DNA from: Desulfurococcales archaeon
GTDB taxonomy: Archaea; Thermoproteota; Thermoprotei_A; Sulfolobales; Desulfurococcaceae
Assembly (NCBI GenBank): GCA_015521265.1
Contig: WAON01000070.1
Location: forward strand, 1-7,204
Direction: 5' to 3'
Length of the DNA stretch: 7,204 bases
Part shown: one piece after another, positions 1-6,639 of the stretch
How the letters are laid out: each line of letters starts with the position of its first letter
Numbering within the stretch: the stretch's first letter is position 1
Notes under the pieces: generated by a model
What the model was told of the DNA's origin: nothing
What the model saw: the letters and a program-made list of their open reading frames with translations, nothing else
The model's database searches: none
Made by a program: the position numbers and the translations under genes

Positions 1-667
1 CATCTACACTAAACCCCCTATCCTCGAGGTCTCGAATAATATACTCATCCCGTTCAAACTCCCTACTCGAGAACTCCCTATACAATCTGCCGAGGAGGGA
101 TTTACCCTGCAGGAGAACATTATTCATAGTATTAACGAGAACATTTAACTTATCAATATCAATAATGAATCCATCGATAGTCTTAACAAGCTGGCTCATA
201 TAAACACCAGTTACAAGCTCTAAGAGTACACCCTTACTCCTATTAACAGACATGATCCCGCTATGTTTAAAACCAGCATTACGTGCTAGTCTAAGTATTT
301 CAAATGCATAATCGAGGCTATCAGTTGATATATGAATAATTGGGCCAGTAACATTCACCCACATACGCCTAACAATCTTCTTTGATAAAATATTCCTAAA
401 CTCTTCGAAACCTATAGGTTCATGCTTCTTGAATATTATACTAGTCTCCTCCCGGCTCCAAGGGAAGCTTGAATCACTAACTACTATCCTTCCACTACAG
501 CTACTCATCGTGTAGATGTGACGGTCAATATTTAACAGTAGGAGCAGGGGGAGGAGGTCTTCATCTAGGTAACCGATCTCTAAATCCTCCCAGAGTCTTT
601 TCCAAAACAGATACTTCCTCCTAATCCATGCTTCTACATCTATAAACTCCGGAGACAAATACACCAC
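1..667 (-). CDS. taw3: TYW3-family wybutosine methyltransferase, 3' end cut off
   Basis: This gene encodes the enzyme that uses S-adenosylmethionine to methylate N4 of the 7-aminocarboxypropyl-demethylwyosine intermediate at G37 of tRNA-Phe, part of archaeal wyosine modification next to the anticodon. The reverse complement reads open without a stop from 667 to the window edge (222 codons). The diagnostic TYW3 motif SSCSGR is at residues 55-60, preceded by LLNIDRHIYTM. A conserved-looking block WVNVTGPIIHIS follows around 107-118, and NAGFKHSGIM around 134-143. TYW3 proteins are usually about 200 residues, so only a short tail should be missing. The start is uncertain: tandem GTG codons at 667 and 664 or TTG at 658 are possible, because the frame stays open upstream and has no ATG. 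GTG 667 is preferred because a TATATA sequence lies about 33 bases upstream, which fits a very short leader. The gene is divergent from dtdA. The family call rests on motif recognition and is fairly secure. Confidence 0.87.
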   Translation of the reverse strand, partial: MVYLSPEFIDVEAWIRRKYLFWKRLWEDLEIGYLDEDLLPLLLLLNIDRHIYTMSSCSGRIVVSDSSFPWSREETSIIFKKHEPIGFEEFRNILSKKIVRRMWVNVTGPIIHISTDSLDYAFEILRLARNAGFKHSGIMSVNRSKGVLLELVTGVYMSQLVKTIDGFIIDIDKLNVLVNTMNNVLLQGKSLLGRLYREFSSREFERDEYIIRDLEDRGFSVD

Positions 668-768
668 CGTTAATAGTAAGACTTGTTTAAGTCTAGGTAT
701 ATAGGGTATAATAATAATCCTAGAATAGTAAATAGTTGCCGGGCACTAGTTTAGTAGAGGCGTATAGG
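668..768. promoter_or_regulatory. Divergent promoter region of taw3 and dtdA
   Basis: The A+T-rich stretch between the two divergent genes contains TATATA at 698-703 and TATAATAATAAT at 707-718. Read leftwards, the first box predicts a taw3 transcript starting near 675, about 8 nt before the GTG at 667. Read rightwards, the second box predicts a start near 736, which leaves a 33-nt leader before the ATG at 769 and coincides with an in-frame TTG. A TTTAAG-like sequence at 686-691 is a weaker alternative box. Archaeal TATA boxes lie about 26 bases before the transcript start; the assignments here come from spacing only. Confidence 0.5.
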
Positions 769-1599
769 ATGACTTATTACGGATTAGTATTCAGTGAGAA
801 GGATCCGGCTGGAAAGGGAGTAGCAGAATATCTCATCGAGTCTCTAAACCTCGATAAAACAAGCGACTGCAGCGGGGCAACCAGGTGCTACATTGGGACA
901 AACTTTATCTTAGCCGGCTTTGCAGAAGATACTATACATTTTGAATTCCTAGATGATAGGCTCCCAGATAGGATTGATAAATACATTGTGTTATCAAGGC
1001 ATTCAAGCGCTAAAAGAGTGAAGAGCTACACGGTACACCATACCGGTAATTTTGGCCCTGAAGCACTCTATGGGGGAGAGCCTAGAAGGTTAAGCGTTGC
1101 AAGCCCACCGGTCTCACACAAGCTATTATTACTACTGCGCGTTAAAGCCGAGGAATACGGCAGGCTCGGTGAATATGAAGTAAGTTATGAAGCAACACAC
1201 CATGGCCCAACGAGGCCGTCTAAACCGTTAAACTTTATCGAAATAGGGTCTACGATCGATGAGTGGAAAGACCCAGTAAACCATCGAGTTTTAGGAGAAG
1301 CAATAATAGAGTACTTATCTAATCTAAGCCATGAATGTAGAGTAGTAGCGGGGATTGGGGGAGGACACTACCCTAGGAAGCATACCAGAAAAGCCTTTAA
1401 CGACAATTACTGCTACGGGCATATAATGGCTAAATACGCACTCCCCTATCTATCCCATGAAATACTCGATCAGATGATTAATAGAAGTGTTCCATCGCCA
1501 AATACGATCGTTGTTGAGAAGAAGGGTACGAGGAGAGAGCATAGATTACTGATCGAGGACTACGCGGATGGGAAAGGGTTAAAGCTAGAATATATTTAA
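769..1599 (+). CDS. dtdA: D-aminoacyl-tRNA deacylase (DtdA/GEK1 family)
   Basis: This cytosolic hydrolase removes D-amino acids wrongly attached to tRNA, for example D-Tyr-tRNA. It is the zinc-dependent archaeal and plant type, unrelated in sequence to bacterial Dtd1. Numbered from the ATG at 769 (276 codons), the family motifs appear in order: LSRHSS at 75-80, HHTGNFG at 90-96, ATHHGPT at 142-148, FIEIGST at 156-162 followed by EW, GIGGGHY at 195-201, and GHIMAKYALP at 217-226. The histidines of these motifs are the expected metal-binding and catalytic residues. The length fits the family (about 250-290). The frame also has a TTG at 736, adding 11 residues. I prefer ATG 769 because known family members start at the beta strand corresponding to TYYGLVFS, and GAGG at 757-760 lies 8 nt before it. 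The gene ends 17 nt from the convergent gene on the other strand. Function is secure, the start less so. Confidence 0.95.
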   Translation: MTYYGLVFSEKDPAGKGVAEYLIESLNLDKTSDCSGATRCYIGTNFILAGFAEDTIHFEFLDDRLPDRIDKYIVLSRHSSAKRVKSYTVHHTGNFGPEALYGGEPRRLSVASPPVSHKLLLLLRVKAEEYGRLGEYEVSYEATHHGPTRPSKPLNFIEIGSTIDEWKDPVNHRVLGEAIIEYLSNLSHECRVVAGIGGGHYPRKHTRKAFNDNYCYGHIMAKYALPYLSHEILDQMINRSVPSPNTIVVEKKGTRREHRLLIEDYADGKGLKLEYI

Positions 1600-1616
1600 A
1601 ACTCCGCGGACAATAT

Positions 1617-2696
1617 CTAAACAACTATGATCCTAACCCGTTTATCATCAAACCAGTTCCTAGACAACTTACTCCAAATAATCCTCACTACGATCTCATA
1701 CTCACCACTGGGGAGTTTTACAGGTAACTCGAGCTCTTCTGATCCACCCGGTTCTAATGGTTTAAGTATTTCTCTATGAACAACGTTGCCTAGATTCATT
1801 AATACGACTAGTAGGCTATCGGGTTTGGACTCGCCCTTATTCGAAATCTTAACCTTTATCCTCCCCCCGCTCTCCAGCTTATCAGGCACACTTACCTCTT
1901 CAACAACGATCCTGGGCTCCCTATATACTTTATCGATCAGTATTATTGATGAAACCCTCATCTGTTTAGGGTAATAGGTTTCTCCAGTCTCTTCATGTAT
2001 TATAGTCAACTTATTATTCTCGCCTAGACCCATAATCTTCGCAGATACTTCATCCATTCCATGTATACCGCTAATAGGGACTTCGTAATCGTTAATCAAT
2101 AACTTCCCCACAGCTTCCGGGCTCGGCATATATATTGAAGCATCGATAAGCGCCTTCTCTTTCCTATACCTGAATCTTAACTCAGCCTTCTCTCCGGGCT
2201 CTAAGCTTAATGCACCGCTTAAATAGTAGATATCGCTTACAGCTTCTTCAGTCGGGTAGAAGGCTAGTATTCCTAGATGCTCTATTAATATACCCTCCCT
2301 ACCACCTTCAGTTTTAAATGTTACATTAACCCTCCTCTTCCTAATTGATTCTGGTGTTTTCATTATACTAGTTATATCGTATACGAGTTTAGCAAATAAT
2401 TTATTACCAGCTTTACAAGTTGAATGAGGCTTGAATTCTTTAGTAATCGATATACCGTTAACTTTAACCCTCCACTTAACATTGGTATCGGGAACAATAA
2501 CACCGATCTCAAGTAGTGCTTGTTCAAGCTTCTTCTTCAACGGGTGATGGAAGCTTATCGGGATAGTTTTACGGCTAGGCATGAATCCTCCAACAGATAC
2601 TCCCGGATATACATTTACGTAGTAAACATCGCCCCTATACTCCTTATCCGTAAAAACTAGTAGCCGCCCATCAGCCAAGACATACACCACTCCCAA
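1617..2696 (-). CDS. Unrecognised beta-rich protein with a CARDB-like C-terminal domain
   Basis: I do not recognise this 359-residue protein as a whole. Residues about 260-359 look like a CARDB or Ig-like beta-sandwich: PRIVVEEVSVPDKLESGGRI opens it, then KVKISNKGES, ILKPLEPGGSEELELPV and a closing GEYEIVVRI strand. Upstream, two segments (about 70-127 and 165-235) share a layout of a VNG or IND hairpin followed by strands. The first contains YDITSIM, like the DVT turn of galactose-binding-type sandwiches. No signal peptide or membrane span is visible, so the protein may be cytosolic or interact with the membrane through partners. The start is TTG at 2696, directly after an in-frame TAG; GTG at 2690 or 2687 is equally possible, and no clear ribosome binding site is seen. 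The gene lies 157 nt downstream of the MoxR-DUF58 operon on the same strand, so it may be a client or partner, but a separate promoter is likely. Confidence 0.8.
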   Translation of the reverse strand: MGVVYVLADGRLLVFTDKEYRGDVYYVNVYPGVSVGGFMPSRKTIPISFHHPLKKKLEQALLEIGVIVPDTNVKWRVKVNGISITKEFKPHSTCKAGNKLFAKLVYDITSIMKTPESIRKRRVNVTFKTEGGREGILIEHLGILAFYPTEEAVSDIYYLSGALSLEPGEKAELRFRYRKEKALIDASIYMPSPEAVGKLLINDYEVPISGIHGMDEVSAKIMGLGENNKLTIIHEETGETYYPKQMRVSSIILIDKVYREPRIVVEEVSVPDKLESGGRIKVKISNKGESKPDSLLVVLMNLGNVVHREILKPLEPGGSEELELPVKLPSGEYEIVVRIIWSKLSRNWFDDKRVRIIVV

Positions 2697-2728
2697 CTAC
2701 ATGGTTAAAAGACATATACCCGGATTCA

Positions 2729-2740
2729 AGGTTAAAAATA
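2729..2740. promoter_or_regulatory. TATA-like box, readable in both directions
   Basis: AGGTTAAAAATA occupies this position (TATTTTTAACCT on the minus strand). Read rightwards, a start about 26 bases downstream would fall near 2762, just before the G+C-rich structured island. Read leftwards, a start near 2709 would give the CARDB-like gene a leader of about 13-22 nt, depending on its start codon. The box is flanked on the plus strand by AAGG, which resembles a purine-rich BRE. The assignment rests on composition and spacing only. Confidence 0.4.
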
Positions 2741-2761
2741 AGACCCACAACCAGAAATAAT

Positions 2762-2865
2762 TATCCCTATAGGGATGGTGAAGCCCTGCCGCTGGTGAGC
2801 CCCCGCCTAGATAGATAGTATGGGGCTGTGAGCGGTTGTGAACCCCTGGCTGACTATTTTTCTTC
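2762..2865 (+). ncRNA. Candidate structured small RNA with two kink-turn-like loops
   Basis: Bases 2781-2853 are about 62 percent G+C (45 of 73) in an A+T-richer neighbourhood, which is a classic sign of structured RNA in hyperthermophiles. On the plus strand a nested hairpin can be drawn by eye: AGGG 2771-2774 with CCCT 2844-2847, CCGC 2789-2792 with GCGG 2832-2835, and GCCCC 2799-2803 with GGGGC 2822-2826, closed by an 18-20-nt loop. The inner internal loop has TGGTGA (2793-2798) facing TGTGA (2827-2831). The outer one has ATGGTGA (2775-2781) facing TTGTGA (2836-2841). GA on both strands suggests tandem sheared G-A pairs, the core of L7Ae-binding kink-turns; the minus strand would lack these. 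A CTGA at 2850-2853 resembles box D. A TATA-like box ends about 22 nt before the predicted start, and T-tracts follow. The boxes do not fit a canonical C/D or H/ACA RNA. It could instead be a structured leader of the CARDB-like gene. Confidence 0.35.
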
Positions 2866-3102
2866 CTTTTTCTCCTCTGCTTCTTTAGGAGAAGCGTATC
2901 TGGATAAGCTCCAAGTCCTGATCATTGTTACTCCGCCGCTAAGGGATACGAAGCCTATTAATGCTGCTAGGAGACTGCTTGGAACATCCCTATTAACCAT
3001 TAATTGTAGGGACCAGAGGAATATGTAGATGCTGAATCCTATGAGTATTAAACCAGTAACTGGTGCTACTAGATCCCCTTTACCAGGCACTTTTACCCCC
3101 AT
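2854..3102 (-). CDS. Small membrane protein with two predicted spans
   Basis: This 82-residue protein is not recognised. It has two hydrophobic segments, about residues 12-33 and 43-62, separated by a short polar turn (NRDVPSS). A highly charged tail at 71-82 (PKEAEEKKEEK) probably lies in the cytosol. It starts with ATG at 3102, and its first ten bases overlap the end of the upstream membrane-protein gene in another frame, so the two are probably translationally coupled. No strong Shine-Dalgarno sequence precedes the start. It is the last gene of the MoxR-DUF58 operon. The overlap and the clean membrane topology support a real gene. A role as a small subunit or stabiliser of the larger membrane protein is a guess from position only. 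Confidence 0.75.
   Translation of the reverse strand: MGVKVPGKGDLVAPVTGLILIGFSIYIFLWSLQLMVNRDVPSSLLAALIGFVSLSGGVTMIRTWSLSRYASPKEAEEKKEEK
2855..2871 (+). terminator. T-tracts that could end a plus-strand small RNA
   Basis: The plus strand reads TATTTTTCTTCCTTTTT here, directly after the structured island. Archaeal RNA polymerase commonly terminates at such T-runs. The same bases encode the Lys/Glu-rich tail of the small membrane protein on the opposite strand, so the T-richness may be only a by-product of AAA, AAG and GAA codons. Confidence 0.3.
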
Positions 3103-4304
3103 AGAAACTTTATGATTTCATCTATGAATTTGCTGAATAATAAATAAGCGTATCTTACCTTATCAATATAGTTATATGAGTAATAATAGTATTTTACAGC
3201 TATGTCTAGGAATAACCGGGAGCCCCTGTCAATGCTATTATACATTCCAAACCATCCTTTTTCAAAACCTATACTGTGAAGGTATAAATCAATTATAGGA
3301 AGCCCCTCAATCCATAATAGGAACGTGTAGCCGGCGAGTAGTATTACCGGGATTATAATCCATAGAATCGATGGCTTCCTCGCTTTAGGTGTTTTAGTCT
3401 TGATTATTGATGGATAAATTCTGCCTAGGAATAAACCATAGAGGAAAAGTGATAAACCAAACCATAAAGCCCCCGTAAACAGGAAACCTAGGAAACCACC
3501 ATGGTAAAAACTCATCAAGTAATCTAGGAGGGGATAGAACAATATATAGATGAAGAATCCAATTATGAAGAAGCTAGAACGCTTAAACAACCTACCAAAA
3601 TCATCCTTACCCTTAAGAACCTGCTTAGCCTCACTCTTCAAAAACTCTATAATCCGGCCCAAAGCCATAGAGCGAGGCATAGGTGCTACGTCTGATAATA
3701 GATTCGTGATATATTCGTTAAGAATGAAGTAAGCTAGGAATATTGCGAATAATGCGAAGAATAAAGAGCCGAGCCTGGTCTCGATAAACAACTGGAAAAA
3801 CTCTTGAAACAGGCCAGGGGTGGTATGAATAATTTCCTCTACATAGTTTAAACTAAATCCCGCAGCGAATAATCCAACATATACATAGGATCCTATAACT
3901 AATAATACGATCCCAATACCGATAACTACTCCTTTCCACGAGATCCTTGTCCATCTATATCCGAAACCAATGATTAAGAGCTTCGAGATATAATCGCTGA
4001 AGAAAGCTATGATCGAGTATATTATGATCGTCGAGATCTCCACTAATCCACCATTACTAATAATATAAAGAACCGACCCCGTTAAGACATAGTATACTGT
4101 TAGTATATGGGGTGAGAGCTTATACACACCTATAATCCAGATAATTGATAGGGCTAATGTTAGTAATAGCATTAGGGGATCACTAATTCCCATAGCCCTA
4201 TTCAATAAGTCATAGAAAGGATATATGTTAAGCAGTAGGAAAGCTACTAAGAGTTTGTATCTTAAACGCTTCATCACTCCCGGCCGAATAGTTGAAGAAC
4301 CCAA
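3093..4304 (-). CDS. Polytopic membrane protein of a MoxR-DUF58 operon
   Basis: This 403-residue protein has about nine hydrophobic segments, near residues 16-35, 43-60, 68-83, 88-113, 125-149, 178-200, 243-265, 270-298 and 312-332. A positively charged loop at about 205-242 (PRSMALGRII, KQVLKGKDDFGRLFKR) and another at 302-311 are likely cytosolic. The last 70 residues are amphipathic and Tyr-rich (KYYYYSYNYIDK at 371-382). I recognise no transporter or enzyme motif. It starts with TTG at 4304, only 3 nt after the stop of the DUF58 gene; GGTG, 6 nt before the TTG, overlaps that stop and can serve as ribosome binding site. ATG at 4274 (residue 11) is an alternative start. MoxR-DUF58 operons often carry polytopic membrane proteins, so this may be the client or membrane anchor of the pair; that role is inferred from position. 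Confidence 0.82.
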   Translation of the reverse strand: MGSSTIRPGVMKRLRYKLLVAFLLLNIYPFYDLLNRAMGISDPLMLLLTLALSIIWIIGVYKLSPHILTVYYVLTGSVLYIISNGGLVEISTIIIYSIIAFFSDYISKLLIIGFGYRWTRISWKGVVIGIGIVLLVIGSYVYVGLFAAGFSLNYVEEIIHTTPGLFQEFFQLFIETRLGSLFFALFAIFLAYFILNEYITNLLSDVAPMPRSMALGRIIEFLKSEAKQVLKGKDDFGRLFKRSSFFIIGFFIYILFYPLLDYLMSFYHGGFLGFLFTGALWFGLSLFLYGLFLGRIYPSIIKTKTPKARKPSILWIIIPVILLAGYTFLLWIEGLPIIDLYLHSIGFEKGWFGMYNSIDRGSRLFLDIAVKYYYYSYNYIDKVRYAYLLFSKFIDEIIKFLWG

Positions 4305-4307
4305 TCC

Positions 4308-5672
4308 TCACACCGTTAAAGCACGATACTTCTCAACTAATCCAAGAACTATCGGGAGCATATCCCTAGGACCAGTATTATAAACGACTAATCCACGACT
4401 GCGTAGAAAACTACTAACCTTACGAGCGCTAATCAGTTTATCATAGATCAAGGCTGCAAAGAGTGAAGCCTCCCTACTCGTAACAAGCTCCTCTTCGAAA
4501 AGCTCCGGTATAGCCTGTATAACCGATACTACATAGCCTCGGCTCCTAAGGATACTAGCGCTCTCAACTAGTTTCTCGGCCTCACTCATCGATAGCAGGG
4601 GCGTGAAGACTATAAAGTAGTGTTTACCCCTACGGGGAAGCCGTTTAGCTTCCTCGAGTAAAACCTCATATAATGGATGCTTTACAGTAGTCTCAGACCA
4701 TTCAAAACCAGATAAAACCCTTAGGATTCCATGGAAGTGTATTTTCCCACGTCCATAACCACTCCTTCTCCAAACAACGCCTGACAAGGATAGGCTTAAC
4801 CAATCCCCCCTCTCGAGGATTGTTTTCGATAAGCCCGCAACCGTTCTAGCCGTGTATTCAAGCATTGTTTCCCCGAGCCGGCCACGTATACTATCCTTAG
4901 TAGCATTAACAACTAATACAACGCTTAAACTAGCTTCCTTCTCGAATTCCTTAACATATAATCGCCTAAGCCTAGCAAAGCTCTTCCACTCAATAAACCT
5001 GTAATCATCGCCTGGAACATACTCTCTAAGATCCCTAAACTCTTGTCCAATACCCTTAAGCCTAATCTTGCCCTGGCCAAGCCCCCTACTAGCCCATCTA
5101 GTCATTATCCTCCTAGGTATAGGTAGGGGTTTTGGTTTTACATAAGCAGTATTCTCTTCAACGTCGAGCAGTACTTTATAGTTGAAGAGCTTAAGTGGAT
5201 CGGATAAAATGATCTCCAGCCCCCTATAAACATGTTTACCTAGAACAGGTTTAACTCTATAAGTAAACTTAACGCTCGATCCCGGAAGTATTATAGCCTC
5301 AATAATATTTCCCCCGCTCAGTAGCTTGAAGAAATTAGGGTAGAGATCGGTTATTGAAGCTTTAAGCAGGGGGATCCAGCCCAAGTTATGAATTGTTACT
5401 TCAACCCTAACATCCTCCCCCTCAATTAAAGGATCGAGGAATCTACGCTTAATCCTTAACTTATCAATTTCCCTAGCTGATAATTCTACGAATACACGCA
5501 TTGAGAGTATTAATCCTATGATTGCCGAGATAATATAGATCGATGCAGTGGATACGTAGTGTTTAAGCACTAGTTCTAGCGAGACAATGAAGCTCATAAC
5601 TATTAAGACTCCTAGAAGCCTAGAAGTAGCTTTAACCTCCTCGATCCTCAATACCTTCAATTCATTGAACAC
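4308..5672 (-). CDS. DUF58 protein with two N-terminal membrane spans
   Basis: DUF58 proteins are the standard partners of MoxR ATPases and contain a von Willebrand A-like domain. Here (454 residues) two membrane segments lie at about 20-36 and 41-63. A beta-sandwich region follows at about 78-170, with VRVEVTIHNLGWIPLLKASI and the LPGSSVKFTYRV strand. The DUF58 signature is at 207-242: GIGQEFRDLREYVPGDD, then RFIEWKSFAR and LYVKEFEKE. The vWA-like core starts at 249, where the usual DxSxS metal site reads NATKD (256-260), so metal binding may be lost. The gene starts with GTG at 5672 and overlaps the MoxR gene by 11 nt. TTG at 5660 is an alternative start, with GGGTG about 9 nt before it. 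The gene product should sit in the membrane with the vWA-like part in the cytosol, where MoxR can act on it. Confidence 0.93.
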   Translation of the reverse strand: MFNELKVLRIEEVKATSRLLGVLIVMSFIVSLELVLKHYVSTASIYIISAIIGLILSMRVFVELSAREIDKLRIKRRFLDPLIEGEDVRVEVTIHNLGWIPLLKASITDLYPNFFKLLSGGNIIEAIILPGSSVKFTYRVKPVLGKHVYRGLEIILSDPLKLFNYKVLLDVEENTAYVKPKPLPIPRRIMTRWASRGLGQGKIRLKGIGQEFRDLREYVPGDDYRFIEWKSFARLRRLYVKEFEKEASLSVVLVVNATKDSIRGRLGETMLEYTARTVAGLSKTILERGDWLSLSLSGVVWRRSGYGRGKIHFHGILRVLSGFEWSETTVKHPLYEVLLEEAKRLPRRGKHYFIVFTPLLSMSEAEKLVESASILRSRGYVVSVIQAIPELFEEELVTSREASLFAALIYDKLISARKVSSFLRSRGLVVYNTGPRDMLPIVLGLVEKYRALTV

Positions 5673-6639
5673 CCGGCGTTGGAACAGGAACCCTGCTGAG
5701 GATCTCGTCGATTACGGATTCAACGCTTATACCTTCAAACTCAGCTTCTGGTTTAAGGATCAACCTATGCCTTAATACGGGTTTAGCGACGAACTTTATA
5801 TCATCAGGCAACACGTAGTCTCTACCATCCATTAATGCAACTGCTTTACCAGCTAGTAGCATCGATATTGCAGCTCTAGGACTACCGCCTAGCCTTATAT
5901 GTTTATGATTCCTAGTCTCCTCGATAATATTTATAATATAATCGATCACCGGATCGCTCACCTTCACCCTCGGAATAGCCTCCTTAACACCTAATATATC
6001 GGATGCCGATGCAACCGGTCTAACGTTAAAACTCTCGATCTGGTGTATTCGCCTAAGAATAATACCCGTCTCCTCTCTAGATGGATAATCAACTATGATC
6101 TTCATCATAAACCTGTCAAGCTGGGCTTCTGGAAGCGGGAAAGTGCCCTCCATCTCGATAGGGTTCATCGTCGCGATAACGAAGAAAGGCTTGGGAAGCT
6201 TAAACGTCTTACCCTCAATCGTCACTTGTTTCTCCTGCATTGCCTCGAGGAGTGCAGACTGTGTTCTAGGGCTTGCACGGTTGATCTCATCGAACAATAC
6301 AATATTAGCGAATATAGGCCCCTTCCTAGGCACGAAGTCGTTTCTACGGGGATCGAAAACCATTGTACCAATAATATCGCTGGGCAATAAATCCGGTGTA
6401 GCCTGTATACGGGAGTATGTTAAATTAGTTACCCTACCAATAGTTTTAGCGATCAGGGTCTTCGCTACTCCAGGAACACCCTCTAATAATACGTGTCCAC
6501 CAGTATATAGCCCAATGAGGACTTGTTTTATAACATCCTTCTTACCAACAACTATCTTCCCAACTTCCTCCATAATACTATCCGTGATCCTCTTAACACT
6601 ACTAGGCGTTAATGGTTTACTTGACGAGGTAGAGTACAT
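5662..6639 (-). CDS. MoxR-family AAA+ ATPase
   Basis: This is a cytosolic chaperone-like AAA+ ATPase that forms rings and uses ATP hydrolysis to mature or remodel partner proteins, typically vWA-domain proteins. In its 325 residues are Walker A GVPGVAKT at 54-61, Walker B NIVLFDEINR at 112-121 (D117, E118), sensor 1 ATMNP at 156-160, the MoxR hallmark EGTFPLPEAQLDRF at 164-177 and sensor 2 GGSPRA at 251-256. The length of about 325 is typical and all catalytic residues are present. The ATG at 6639 is preceded by GGTGG with 8 nt spacing, a good crenarchaeal ribosome binding site. The coding sequence overlaps the upstream gene by 23 nt and the DUF58 gene by 11 nt, so the three are surely one transcript. 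The specific client is unknown; the neighbouring membrane proteins are the obvious candidates. Confidence 0.96.
   Translation of the reverse strand: MYSTSSSKPLTPSSVKRITDSIMEEVGKIVVGKKDVIKQVLIGLYTGGHVLLEGVPGVAKTLIAKTIGRVTNLTYSRIQATPDLLPSDIIGTMVFDPRRNDFVPRKGPIFANIVLFDEINRASPRTQSALLEAMQEKQVTIEGKTFKLPKPFFVIATMNPIEMEGTFPLPEAQLDRFMMKIIVDYPSREETGIILRRIHQIESFNVRPVASASDILGVKEAIPRVKVSDPVIDYIINIIEETRNHKHIRLGGSPRAAISMLLAGKAVALMDGRDYVLPDDIKFVAKPVLRHRLILKPEAEFEGISVESVIDEILSRVPVPTPGVQ

Noticed and set aside
1786..1974. Short plus-strand frame within the CARDB-like gene
   Set aside because: Antisense to a well-formed beta-sandwich coding sequence; Ser/Thr/Leu-rich low-information product. The same applies to 3550-3732 and 5587-5775.
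2771..2853. Canonical box C/D guide RNA
   Set aside because: ATGGTGA has one mismatch to box C and CTGA is present at 2850, but the box order and guide lengths (about 10 and 8-18 nt) do not fit, and the would-be guides pair with each other.
2771..2853. H/ACA guide RNA
   Set aside because: There is an ANANNA-like ATAGTA at 2815-2820, but no ACA follows the second half at the right distance.
2830..2853. tRNA T-arm on the minus strand (GGTTCACAACC)
   Set aside because: The flanking bases do not form a five-pair T stem and no acceptor, D or anticodon arm can be placed.
2828..3028. A 66-codon plus-strand open frame starting in the G+C-rich island
   Set aside because: It runs antisense to the two-span membrane protein, which fits the operon by overlap, and it has no motif of its own.
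6043..6390. A 115-codon plus-strand open frame with several cysteines
   Set aside because: It is antisense to moxR and overlaps the other antisense frame; the Cys pattern reflects the complement of conserved moxR codons.
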